This document shows positions 1 to 6,802 of a stretch of 27,283 nt of DNA, in pieces; position 1 is the stretch's first letter; every line of letters begins with the position of its first letter. A program made the translations under genes and the position numbers. Origin of the DNA: JACVRW01 sp040509755 (lineage in GTDB: Bacteria; Actinomycetota; Thermoleophilia; Solirubrobacterales; Thermoleophilaceae); assembly GCA_040509755.1 (NCBI GenBank), contig JBEVKF010000066.1:1-27283 (forward strand), in the 5' to 3' direction. Under the pieces are notes generated by a model. The model was not told the origin of the DNA. It did not search any database and saw only the letters and a program-made list of their open reading frames with translations.

Positions 1-445
1 CGGCGCAGAGCCGAGACTCGGCCGCCCGGACGATCCGGCCGGTCGCGCCGTCCAATGCCCCGGCCGACAGGAGCGTGCCGGCGGCGTTGGCCACGAAGCG
101 TCCGGTGATGCCGCCGCCGCGGCGCACGCTCACCGATGCGGTCAGCTCAGCTCCGTCGTCGGCGGGCGCCAGGTCGTAGCGGACCTCGAGCCCGATCGGA
201 CCCTCGGCCGAGAGCTCGAGCCGTTCCTCGTCGGCGGCGTGCACCTCGACGTCGAAGCTCACGGAGACCCCGGCCAGGCGGCCGGTCACCCTCGTGCGAG
301 TACCGGCAGCCAGGCGACGGCCGCCGACGTCCTCGGCATAGAAGTCGACGGGCGACCAGCGCCGGATCTGCTCTGGATGCGTCAGCACCTCGAGCAGCTG
401 CTCCGGCGTCGCGTTCGCCTGTGCTGTGGCCGTCCAGCAGCTCAT
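1..445 (-). CDS. SRPBCC-fold (START/polyketide cyclase-like) protein, C-terminus cut by window edge
   Basis: The visible 148 residues begin with MSCWTATAQANATPEQLLEV, followed by LTHPEQIRRWSPVDF. This is the opening of the SRPBCC helix-grip fold: a short strand, then the 'P..vw..l.dp..i..W.P' region. The segment with FDVEV and the following beta-rich stretch fits the later strands of the fold, which forms a hydrophobic ligand pocket. Family members carry lipids or cyclise or hydrolyse small molecules; nothing here identifies the ligand. The ATG at 445 is preceded in frame by a stop about 45 nt upstream with no other ATG or GTG between, so the start is well constrained even though no Shine-Dalgarno motif is seen. 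The gene reads off the left edge and its stop is not visible. It diverges from the permease at 704. Confidence 0.75.
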   Translation of the reverse strand, partial: MSCWTATAQANATPEQLLEVLTHPEQIRRWSPVDFYAEDVGGRRLAAGTRTRVTGRLAGVSVSFDVEVHAADEERLELSAEGPIGLEVRYDLAPADDGAELTASVSVRRGGGITGRFVANAAGTLLSAGALDGATGRIVRAAESRLCA

Positions 446-679
446 AGGCAGGAGCGTCGCATCGGCGCCGCCTGGCTTGTGAGCGATTCAGCACACTGAG
501 CGGCTCATCCGACACAGCCCTGCCCCCCTCCATCCGCCAGTAGCGCGGGCGGGGGGTTCGGATGCGCATGTAGGCGGTCACCTCGACGTCGAAGTCGATG
601 ATGTCCTTGCCCACTACCAGGTCGAGCTCATGGGGCGCCGCGCCCCACCGTAGGGGAGCTATCGCAGGTTTGCGCGACG

Positions 680-700
680 GGGCACAGCGGGCACAGCGGG
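680..700. repeat. Short tandem repeat (9-bp unit, about 2.3 copies) before the permease start
   Basis: The unit GGGCACAGC occurs twice head to tail and is followed by GGG, ending 3 nt before the ATG at 704. It occupies the place where a ribosome binding site would be expected, and no AGGAGG-like motif is present. The rest of the 446-703 gap, between two divergent genes, shows no gene or promoter I can support. Confidence 0.4.
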
Positions 701-703
701 CGA

Positions 704-2077
704 ATGGAATCGGCAGAAGGCGGGCAGCAGCGCGACTCGGGCGGCGAGATCGACACCAAGCTCAAGCGGTCGATCGGTCCAGGCGTCCTCACGGTCTTCG
801 TGATCGGGGACATCCTCGGGGCTGGGATCTATGCGCTCGTCGGCGAGGTGGGCGCCGAGGTCGGCGGTGCCATCTGGACCGCGTTCCTGGTCTCCTTCGT
901 GCTCGCCTTCTTCAGCGCGTTCGCGTACGCCGAGCTCGTCACGAAGTATCCGCAGGCCGCCGGCGCCGCGCTGTACGCGCACAAGGCCTTCCGGATGCCC
1001 TTCTTCACCTTCATCGTCGCGTTCGCGGTGATGTCGTCGGGCATCGCCTCGGCTGCCACGCTGTCGCGCGCCTTTGCCGGGGACTACCTGAGCGAGTTCG
1101 TCGACCTGCCGCTCGTACTCGCGGCGATCGCCTTCATCCTGCTCGTGGCCGCGATCAATCTGCGCGGAATCGCCGAGTCGACCAACCTGAACGTGGTTCT
1201 GACCGCGATCGAGGTGACCGGCCTCGTCCTGATCGTCGTCGTCGGCGTGGCAGCGCTCGGTGAGGGCTCGGGCGATTTCTCGCGCAACTTCGAGTTCAAG
1301 GAAGGCGACAGCATCTTCTCCGCCATCGTCGGCGGCACCGCGCTCGCCTTCTACGCGATGATCGGCTTCGAGGACTCGGTCAACGTGGCCGAGGAGGCCA
1401 AGCAGCCGAGCCGAAACTATCCGCGCGCGCTCTTCGTCGGTATCGCCGTCGCCGGCGTGGTGTACCTGCTCGTGACCCTGACGGCCTCGTTCGTGGTGCC
1501 CACCGATCAGCTGAGCGGCTCGGATGCGCCGCTGCTCGAGGTGGTGGAGGTCGGCCCGCTCGGGATCCCGCCCAAGCTGTTTGCCTTCATCGCCCTGATG
1601 GCGGTTGCGAACAGCGCACTGATCAACATGATCATGGCCTCGCGGATCGTCTACGGGATGGCCAATCAGGGCATCGTGTCGAGCCTCTTCAGCCTGGTGC
1701 TGCCCGAGCGCCGGACCCCGGTGACGGCGATCGCATTCACCACGCTGATCGCGATCGTGCTGATCACCACCGGCGATCTCAGCTCGCTGGCCGACACGAC
1801 CGTGCTGCTTCTGCTGTTCGTCTTCACGATCGTGAACATTGCGGTGCTCGTGCTGCGCCGCGAGCCGGTGGATCACCACCATTTCCATGCGCCGTCGGTG
1901 TTCCCGGTGCTTGGTGCGGTCGTCTCGGTCGCGTTGATCGTCGACACCGCGCTCGACGACCTCGGGACGTTCGCGCGGGCCGGCCTCCTGCTGGTCGTCG
2001 GAACGCTGCTGTGGGCGCTCAACCGGGTCGTGGAAGGCCCTCACGAAGAGGTCGGGGCGGAGGGGCTCGCGGGCTAG
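704..2077 (+). CDS. APC-superfamily amino-acid permease
   Basis: 457 residues with about 12 hydrophobic segments, the usual size and topology of APC amino-acid/polyamine permeases in the inner membrane. The soluble N-terminus (about residues 1-24) is followed by TM1 with GDILGAGIYALVGEVG, matching the APC substrate-binding G-x-G-I signature. TM2 runs into FAYAELVTKYPQAAGAALYAHKAF, the family's conserved 'aYaEL...yP.aGg.y.y' segment. Between TM5 and TM6 lies FYAMIGFEDSVNVAEEAKQPSRNYPRAL, the typical 'GFe...n.aeE.knP.r..P.ai' loop. These motifs define the family but not the substrate; resemblance to cationic amino-acid or broad-range members is possible. The ATG at 704 is the first start that keeps the short hydrophilic N-tail. 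The gene ends flush against the convergent TIR-TPR gene: its TAG is followed immediately by that gene's stop. Confidence 0.9.
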   Translation: MESAEGGQQRDSGGEIDTKLKRSIGPGVLTVFVIGDILGAGIYALVGEVGAEVGGAIWTAFLVSFVLAFFSAFAYAELVTKYPQAAGAALYAHKAFRMPFFTFIVAFAVMSSGIASAATLSRAFAGDYLSEFVDLPLVLAAIAFILLVAAINLRGIAESTNLNVVLTAIEVTGLVLIVVVGVAALGEGSGDFSRNFEFKEGDSIFSAIVGGTALAFYAMIGFEDSVNVAEEAKQPSRNYPRALFVGIAVAGVVYLLVTLTASFVVPTDQLSGSDAPLLEVVEVGPLGIPPKLFAFIALMAVANSALINMIMASRIVYGMANQGIVSSLFSLVLPERRTPVTAIAFTTLIAIVLITTGDLSSLADTTVLLLLFVFTIVNIAVLVLRREPVDHHHFHAPSVFPVLGAVVSVALIVDTALDDLGTFARAGLLLVVGTLLWALNRVVEGPHEEVGAEGLAG

Positions 2078-3079
2078 CTACTCCGTGCCCGCGGCTCGCT
2101 TGAGGTTCGCGATGCGCTCACCGATCACGGCCGCGTTCTGGTAGCCGCCGGCCACGGCGGTTCGAAGCGAGCCGTCGGCCTTCTCGAAGTCGCCGACCAT
2201 GGCGAGCGCCAGCGCGAGGTTGCCGTGGGCGACCGCGTGGCCCGGGCCGAGGCCGACGGCTCGCTGCAGGCTCTCCACAGCCCGCTCCGGCTCACCCCGA
2301 ACGATGTAGAGAGCTCCGAGGCTGGCGTGAACCGCCGGGTCACCAGGCGCCAGCTGGAGCGCCTCCTGATAGCACCGCTCTGCGTCGTCGAAGCGTCCCT
2401 GGAGGCGGTGGACGATCCCGAGATTGAGCCACGCCCGGTGTTCTCGCGGGTTGAGCTGCAGCGCTCGCTCGCTCGCCGCCCCCGCCTCGTCCAACCGGTC
2501 GAGCTCGTTGTAGGCATTGCCGAGCGAGGAGTAGGTGGTCGCGAGCAGATTGTCCGGGAGACCAAGCACCAGGGCACGCTCGAACAGGCGCGCGGACTCC
2601 TGGAACTCCCGCCGGCCGAAGGCCGCCTGGGCCTGCCCGTAGACCCCCTCGCCCTGGGGCGCCGGCGCGGCCGGCGGCAGGGAGCCGTCTGATCGCGCGC
2701 GCACAGCCTCGATCAAGCTACGCAGCTCCGGATCGTCTCCCGCCCCGCCCCAGCCGATCAGATTGGCGGCATGGAGGCGGCCGAACTCGAGCGGGATCCG
2801 CTCGCCGACGTCCTCGATCAGCACGGGAACGAGCTTGTTGTGCTTGTGTGCGTAGCCGGCCTCGATCTCGACCCACTCGGACTCGACGGACGCGCTCGAC
2901 CACAGCACGACCGCGGTGCCGGCGGCATGGAGCTCGGTCTGGATGAAGCGCGAGAACTGGTCGCCGGGAACCAGCTGGCGATCCCACCAGACAGACCAGC
3001 CTTCCTGCTCGAGCCGCCCGGCGAGACAGCGTGCGATCTCGCGGTCCACAGAGGCGTAGCTGACGAAGATGTCCGCCAT
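2078..3079 (-). CDS. TIR-domain protein with C-terminal TPR repeats
   Basis: 333 residues starting MADIFVSYASVDREIARCL, the classic first strand and alpha-A of a TIR domain. Residues about 1-130 carry the fold: WSVWWDRQLVPGDQF (BB-loop region), then SEWVEIEAGYA at 67-77, matching the S-x-W-V-x-x-E-x-x-x-A motif. Its glutamate (E73) aligns with the catalytic Glu of TIR NAD+ hydrolases. A Pro/Ala linker near 137-147 leads to about five tetratricopeptide units (roughly 150-310, e.g. AWLNLGIVHRLQGRFDDAERCYQEALQLAP split over one repeat), a protein-binding scaffold. Known bacterial TIR proteins include NAD+-degrading defence effectors and signalling scaffolds; which applies here is not visible. 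An upstream GTG at 3115 is in frame, but the ATG at 3079 puts the first TIR strand at the N-terminus and avoids overlapping the divergent gene. Only 22 bp separate it from that gene's start. Confidence 0.88.
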   Translation of the reverse strand: MADIFVSYASVDREIARCLAGRLEQEGWSVWWDRQLVPGDQFSRFIQTELHAAGTAVVLWSSASVESEWVEIEAGYAHKHNKLVPVLIEDVGERIPLEFGRLHAANLIGWGGAGDDPELRSLIEAVRARSDGSLPPAAPAPQGEGVYGQAQAAFGRREFQESARLFERALVLGLPDNLLATTYSSLGNAYNELDRLDEAGAASERALQLNPREHRAWLNLGIVHRLQGRFDDAERCYQEALQLAPGDPAVHASLGALYIVRGEPERAVESLQRAVGLGPGHAVAHGNLALALAMVGDFEKADGSLRTAVAGGYQNAAVIGERIANLKRAAGTE

Positions 3080-3088
3080 CCGACTCGG

Positions 3089-3094
3089 TAGTGT
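3089..3094 (+). promoter_or_regulatory. Candidate -10 box of a leaderless promoter for the VOC pair
   Basis: TAGTGT followed by exactly 7 nt and then the ATG at 3102. This fits the actinobacterial leaderless arrangement in which transcription starts at or next to the first base of the start codon. It lies within the 22-bp gap to the divergent TIR-TPR gene. No clear -35 is visible. Confidence 0.55.
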
Positions 3095-3101
3095 CGCGCT
3101 A

Positions 3102-3878
3102 ATGGGCGAACGCACGAGTCATGCACCCGGAACGCTGAGCTGGACCGACCTCGCCACAAGCGATCCCGAGGCAGCGAAGGGCTTCTACACGACCCTCTTC
3201 GGCTGGGGATACGACGACCGGCCGATCCCCGAAGAGGCCGGCGGCGGGACCTACACCATGCTGACCAAGAACGGCAAGGAGGTCGCCGCCCTCAGCGCGG
3301 CACGCGGCGGCGGGCCGTCCTATTGGACCTCCTACGTGACGGTCGAGAGCGCCGATGACAGTGCCGCCAAGGCGAAGGAGCTGGCCGGCACGGTGATGAT
3401 GGAGCCCTTCGACGTGCTCGACGTGGGGCGGATGGCGGTCATCCAGGACCCGACCGGCGCGGTGTTCTGCATATGGGAGCCGCGCGGGAGCATCGGCGCG
3501 GAGATCGTGAACGAGCCCGGGTCGCTGACGCTCAACCAGCTCAACACAAGCGATCCGGAGCGGGCGCTCGAGTTCTACTCCGGTCTGTTCGGCTGGCGCA
3601 GCGAGGCGGTGGACGGCGGCGAGATTCCCTACTGGGGCGTCTACCTCGGCGAGCGGCTGAACGCCGGGGCGATGCAGCTGCAGCCCGATGCGGGTGCGCC
3701 GTCCCACTGGCTGACGTACTTCGGGACCGAGAGCGCGGAGGCCGGCGCCGAGCGCATCGGCGAGGTCGGCGGGCAGGTGATGGTGTCGCCCACGGAGGTG
3801 CCCGGCGGCAAGATCGTCGTGGCCCAGGATCCTCAGGGCGCGATCTTCGGGCTCTTCGCGGGCAACTTCGACGACTGA
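3102..3878 (+). CDS. Two-domain VOC (glyoxalase/bleomycin-resistance fold) protein, first of tandem pair
   Basis: 258 residues made of two VOC modules. Module 1 (about 10-125) opens with TLSWTDLATSDPEAAKGFYTTLFGW and closes with VIQDPTGAVFCIWEP. Module 2 (about 135-258) opens with LTLNQLNTSDPERALEFYSGLFGW and closes with VAQDPQGAIFGLF. The 'W.dL.t.D...a..FY..lFGW' and 'QDP.Ga.f..w' signatures match actinobacterial two-domain proteins related to mycobacterial antigen CFP-30B, often labelled hydroxylase. Real substrates in this branch are mostly unknown. An in-frame start at 3069 exists, but the ATG at 3102 is preferred: it has a TAGTGT box 7 nt upstream and gives an N-terminus, MGER, identical to that of the next gene. 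It is probably cotranscribed with the second copy, whose ATG overlaps its TGA by one base. Confidence 0.85.
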   Translation: MGERTSHAPGTLSWTDLATSDPEAAKGFYTTLFGWGYDDRPIPEEAGGGTYTMLTKNGKEVAALSAARGGGPSYWTSYVTVESADDSAAKAKELAGTVMMEPFDVLDVGRMAVIQDPTGAVFCIWEPRGSIGAEIVNEPGSLTLNQLNTSDPERALEFYSGLFGWRSEAVDGGEIPYWGVYLGERLNAGAMQLQPDAGAPSHWLTYFGTESAEAGAERIGEVGGQVMVSPTEVPGGKIVVAQDPQGAIFGLFAGNFDD

Positions 3879-4642
3879 TGGGCGAACGCTCGGATTACGC
3901 CTCGGGCACATTCTGCTTCGCCGACGTCGGGACCACCGACCGCCCGCGCGCCGCCGAGTTCTACGGGGAGCTGTTCGGCTGGAAGGCGCAGCCCACGATG
4001 GGCGAGTACACGATGTTCACCCTGCAGGAGAGGCCCGTGGCCGGCATGTTCGAGGCGCCCGAGGGCTACACGCCCGTCTGGATCAGCTACATCTCGGTGG
4101 CGGACGCCGACGCGACCGCGGCGGCGGTCCGCGACGGAGGCGGCTCGGTGCTGCTCGGGCCGCGCGCGGTGTCCGACGAGGCGGAGGTCGGGCGCACGAC
4201 GGTGATCGAGGATCCTCAGGGGGCGGTCGTGGCGCTCTGGGAGCCGGGGCTACATCGCGGCGCGGGGCTCGTCAATCAGGTCGCGACGATGGTCTGGAAC
4301 CAGCTCGCGACGCCCGATCTCGATGCGGCAAGGGAGTTCTACGCCGGGATCTTCGACTGGAGCTACGAGCCGGTGGACGGCAGCGAACCGCCGTACTGTG
4401 AGATCCGCAACCGCGAGGGCTGGCTCAACGGGGGAGCCATGGCGCTGCCCGACGGGGACGTTCCGCCGTACTGGCATGTGATCTTCACCGTCGAAGACGC
4501 GCAGGCCGCGACGGCACGGGTGGAAGAGCTCGGCGGAAGCGTGCTGGAGGCGCCGACGGCCACGCCCATGGGCGCGTTCGCGGTCGTGGCCGACCCGGCC
4601 GGAGCGGCGTTCGGGTTCTTCGAGGGGGACGTCGACCCTTAG
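3878..4642 (+). CDS. Two-domain VOC protein, second of tandem pair
   Basis: 254 residues starting MGERSDYASGTFCFADVGTT, directly comparable with the start of the preceding gene. Module 1 (about 9-120) includes RAAEFYGELFGW and ends VIEDPQGAVVALWEP. Module 2 (about 130-254) includes MVWNQLATPDLDAAREFYAGIFDW and ends VVADPAGAAFGFFEG. Its start ATG shares the A of the previous gene's TGA (TGATG), so translation is likely coupled. The pair looks like a gene duplication of an already internally duplicated protein. Products of this family are cytoplasmic and act on small molecules or as binding proteins; the substrate is not deducible. Its TAG stop codon lies at the outer edge of the long palindrome that fills the following gap. 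Confidence 0.85.
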   Translation: MGERSDYASGTFCFADVGTTDRPRAAEFYGELFGWKAQPTMGEYTMFTLQERPVAGMFEAPEGYTPVWISYISVADADATAAAVRDGGGSVLLGPRAVSDEAEVGRTTVIEDPQGAVVALWEPGLHRGAGLVNQVATMVWNQLATPDLDAAREFYAGIFDWSYEPVDGSEPPYCEIRNREGWLNGGAMALPDGDVPPYWHVIFTVEDAQAATARVEELGGSVLEAPTATPMGAFAVVADPAGAAFGFFEGDVDP

Positions 4643-4809
4643 ATGGCTGATCCCGAATCCCGGCACCTTCGGATGACGCGCCATACCGGCGCTGGTTCGC
4701 CACCCGCGTCCTCGCCGATAGTTCTACAACTATCGGCTTCGTCCGCGTGCGGCGCCCAGCTTGGTCTGGCGCGCCCCCGCAGGCACACGGATTCGGAATC
4801 AGTCATCTA
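4640..4809. repeat. Imperfect inverted-repeat element of about 170 bp filling an intergenic gap
   Basis: The left end, ATGGCTGATCCCGAATCC at 4643-4660, matches the reverse complement of 4790-4807 (ATGACTGATTCCGAATCC) at 16 of 18 positions. The similarity continues inward: hand alignment of the two arms, with a few 1-nt gaps, gives roughly three-quarters matching bases. Shared blocks include CGCGCCA, GCTGG and GCCGATAGTT. The arms meet at a perfect AT-rich hairpin at 4714-4737. A third, direct partial copy of the end (ATGGCTGATTCC) follows at 4811-4822. The element starts at the stop codon of the VOC gene and ends about 30 bp before the DMT transporter start. It contains no convincing ORF. It could be a MITE/REP-type repeat, a relic of an inverted duplication, or a large structured RNA or operator region. 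Confidence 0.7.
4714..4737. promoter_or_regulatory. Perfect 10-bp-arm palindrome, AT-rich (operator or hairpin)
   Basis: GCCGATAGTT, spacer CTAC, AACTATCGGC: ten perfect base pairs around a 4-nt loop. It lies within one base of the centre of the 170-bp inverted repeat. The inner part is AT-rich against a very GC-rich background, which suits a dimeric repressor operator. It could also act as a terminator-like stem for the VOC operon, though no T-run follows on either strand. Confidence 0.5.
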
Positions 4810-4834
4810 GATGGCTGATTCCAGGTCCATCTAG
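4795..4834 (+). promoter_or_regulatory. Two overlapping alternative stems just upstream of the DMT transporter start
   Basis: 4795-4822 is a 28-bp palindrome centred on CTAG, with 13 of 14 pairs Watson-Crick and one G-T. The block CTAGATGG (4807-4814) also pairs perfectly with CCATCTAG (4827-4834) across a 12-nt loop. The two stems share 4807-4814, so as RNA they exclude each other. The second ends 6 nt before the ATG at 4841, where the ribosome would bind. This resembles an attenuator or switch in layout only; no known riboswitch class was recognised. Confidence 0.4.
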
Positions 4835-4840
4835 GCGCTC

Positions 4841-5683
4841 ATGGCCGTCGGCCTCGCCCTCGCCGCCGCCCTGCTCTTCTCGCTGGGCACGGTCCTCCAG
4901 CAGCAGGTGGCCTCCGGCATGTCCAGCAAGGAGGCCGGAGGCGCGGGCTTCCTGCTGCGCCTGGCGCGCCGGCCACGCTGGCTGGCCGGCATCGTCGCGC
5001 TCGGGCTCGGCTTCGTCTGCCAGGCGGCGGCGCTCGCCGTCGGCCGATTGGTCGTGGTGCAGCCACTGCTGGCCACGGCCGTCGTCTTCTCGCTGCCGCT
5101 GGGCGCCAAACTCGGCGGACGGCGTGTGCGCCGGCGCGACATGGTCGCCGCGCTCGCGGTCACCGGCGGCCTCGCAGCCTTCCTCGTGCTGGCCGACCCG
5201 AGCGGCGGGCGCGACGATGCCACGAACCTCGCGTGGGCCGTCTCGTTCGCCGTGGCCGCCGTCGTATGCGGCGTGCTCGTGCTCCTCGCGCGAGGGCGCT
5301 CGCCCTCCGCCCGGGCCGCGCTGCTGGGGGCGGCCGCGGGCATCCTCTTCGGAGTGGCGGCGGGGCTGACCAAGGCAACCGTCGAGCAACTCGACGAGGG
5401 AGTGCTCTCCGTGATCGAGGACTGGCACCTCTATGCCCTGATTGTCGTGGGCTACGTAGGCATGACTCTCAGCCAGAGCTCCTTCCAGGCCGGCGCGCTC
5501 GCACCGGCGGTGTCCACGCAGATGTCGTTCGACCCGCTAGCGAGCCTCCTGCTCGGCACGCTCGCCTTCGACGAGAAGATCCACGACTCCGCCGTTGGCG
5601 TGGCCGGGGCGCTCGGCGGCATTGCGGTGATGATCGCCGGCATCGCATTCCTTGCGGCGTCCGAACAGGACGACGACGGCTAG
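4841..5683 (+). CDS. DMT-superfamily (EamA/NIPA-like) membrane transporter
   Basis: 280 residues with about nine to ten hydrophobic helices and almost no soluble domain. It opens MAVGLALAAALLFSLGTVLQQQVA, the arrangement at the start of drug/metabolite transporters and NIPA-type magnesium transporters. The segment QAAALAVGRLVVVQPLLATAVVFSLPLGAK has the family's conserved 'aL...pv..vqpl.a....f.l...' repeat-unit end. The second half, SFQAGALAPAVSTQMSFDPLASLLLG, repeats that pattern. This is the internal duplication typical of ten-TM DMT proteins. Substrate unknown. The short charged tail EQDDDG ends at a TAG whose bases lie in a CTAG that also provides the stop codon of the convergent gene. Upstream it is separated from the VOC gene by the palindromic element. 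Confidence 0.82.
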   Translation: MAVGLALAAALLFSLGTVLQQQVASGMSSKEAGGAGFLLRLARRPRWLAGIVALGLGFVCQAAALAVGRLVVVQPLLATAVVFSLPLGAKLGGRRVRRRDMVAALAVTGGLAAFLVLADPSGGRDDATNLAWAVSFAVAAVVCGVLVLLARGRSPSARAALLGAAAGILFGVAAGLTKATVEQLDEGVLSVIEDWHLYALIVVGYVGMTLSQSSFQAGALAPAVSTQMSFDPLASLLLGTLAFDEKIHDSAVGVAGALGGIAVMIAGIAFLAASEQDDDG

Positions 5684-6762
5684 CGCAGCCGCAGCTTCGT
5701 GACCACGCCCGCGTGATCGGACGGCCACAGGCCGTTCGGGGCGCGGTCGCCCAGCTCGTCACCAACGACCTCGCCGCGCCGCGCCTTGAGCTTCGGCTTG
5801 GCCAGGATCAGGTCGATCCGGTGGTCGAAGCCGTCGGCGTTGAGGTCGCGGGCGTCGGACTGGTTCAGGCAGCACGAGAAGCCCGGCCCAAAGCGCTTGG
5901 CCCAGGTGTCAACGAGGCCGAATCCGTCGAGGACGTCGAAGGCGCCGGAAGGCGACTCCCTGCCCTCGGGATCGGAGTTCATATCGCCCACCACGATCAG
6001 CTGGCGCTTGCCGCGCAGGGGCCCACCCGCGCCGACGAGCTCGCGCGCCTGGGCCTCGCGGATCGTGTCGCCGAAGGCCTCCAGGTGAGTGTCCACGAAG
6101 CGCAGGCGCTTGCCCTTTAACTTCACGTCCACCGCCGTCCAGCCGCGCTTGCTGGTGAGCGTGCCGGCCGGCGTCGGGACGTCGAGCTTCGTGTCGTAGT
6201 TCGCGTGCAGGCGCTTGGTGATCTTCAGGTCCTTGCGCTTCTTGACCAGGATCACGTCGTGCATCGTGAGCCGCACGTCGTAGCCGGCGTCCGTTGGCGC
6301 CTCGAGGTCGGCCTCTGCCTGCTTGGTGCCCACCGCGTACTTCAGCCCAAGCCGCTTGAGCTCGGCGCGCAGCGTTGCCAGGAAGTCGTAGACGACCTGT
6401 GTCGACGGGGTGGTGGCACCATCGGTGAGGCCGTCCGGCCCGCGGCGCCAGAGCGCAACCTCCTGAAGGCCGATGAGGTCAGGCTTGGTCCGCTTGACCT
6501 CCTTCGCCAGTTCCTTGGCCCGGGTGGGGAAGTCCGTTCCCTGGACCTCGACCCAGAGCTCGCCGGCCAGCTTCTTGAACTCATCGAGGGTCTGAGCCGG
6601 AATCGGCCGGAAGATGTCCCCGCCCAGGTAGATGTTGCGCGTCATGACGTTCACGTCGACGGGCTTCTTTTTGGGCTTGGCGGCTTCAGCTGCAGCGGCG
6701 GGAGCGATGGTCAGGGCGAGGGCCATTGCGCAGGCCAGTGCGCGGCGAGTCCAGGTAGTCAT
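5680..6762 (-). CDS. Secreted endonuclease/exonuclease/phosphatase-family protein
   Basis: 360 residues. MTTWTRRALACAMALALTIAPAAAAEA is a clear Sec signal peptide (about 1-26) and is followed by a Lys-rich KPKKKP linker. The EEP fold follows with its metal and catalytic signatures: MTRNIYLGGD (N43), LIGLQEVALW (E101), FVDTHLEAFGD (H226), VVGDMNSDP (D260, N262), DHRIDLIL and WPSDHAGVV (D349, H350). The family cleaves phosphodiester bonds in DNA, sphingolipids or phosphoinositides; secretion favours an extracellular nuclease or lipid phosphodiesterase, which I cannot separate. The reading frame extends upstream to 6936, but the ATG at 6762 places the signal peptide at the N-terminus and has a TAGGTT box 7 nt before it. 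Its stop overlaps the convergent DMT gene's stop within CTAG. It lies 40 bp downstream of aidB. Confidence 0.88.
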   Translation of the reverse strand: MTTWTRRALACAMALALTIAPAAAAEAAKPKKKPVDVNVMTRNIYLGGDIFRPIPAQTLDEFKKLAGELWVEVQGTDFPTRAKELAKEVKRTKPDLIGLQEVALWRRGPDGLTDGATTPSTQVVYDFLATLRAELKRLGLKYAVGTKQAEADLEAPTDAGYDVRLTMHDVILVKKRKDLKITKRLHANYDTKLDVPTPAGTLTSKRGWTAVDVKLKGKRLRFVDTHLEAFGDTIREAQARELVGAGGPLRGKRQLIVVGDMNSDPEGRESPSGAFDVLDGFGLVDTWAKRFGPGFSCCLNQSDARDLNADGFDHRIDLILAKPKLKARRGEVVGDELGDRAPNGLWPSDHAGVVTKLRLR

Positions 6763-6769
6763 TGAGCTC

Positions 6770-6775
6770 AACCTA
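6770..6775 (-). promoter_or_regulatory. Candidate leaderless -10 box for the secreted EEP gene
   Basis: On the minus strand TAGGTT is followed by 7 nt (GAGCTCA) and then the ATG at 6762. It suggests the gene has its own promoter and need not depend on read-through from aidB. Confidence 0.5.
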
Positions 6776-6802
6776 GCTGAGATGTGAAGATCTCGCCCGA
6801 TT

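Noticed and set aside
446..614. A minus-strand reading frame running from 614 into the SRPBCC gene, with an FDVEV echo; CACCTCGACGTCGAAG occurs at both 242-257 and 579-594
   Set aside because: The frame continues into a non-SRPBCC frame of low-complexity Arg-rich sequence, and the 16-bp match is too short to show a gene remnant.
659..2044. Long open frame on the minus strand opposite the permease
   Set aside because: Composition is His/Arg/Asp/Glu-rich with no motif, typical of the antisense of GC-rich membrane-protein genes; the plus strand encodes a clear permease.
3080..3115. Extended start of the TIR-TPR protein at GTG 3115
   Set aside because: Adds 12 residues before the first TIR strand and overlaps the divergent VOC start; the ATG at 3079 is more natural.
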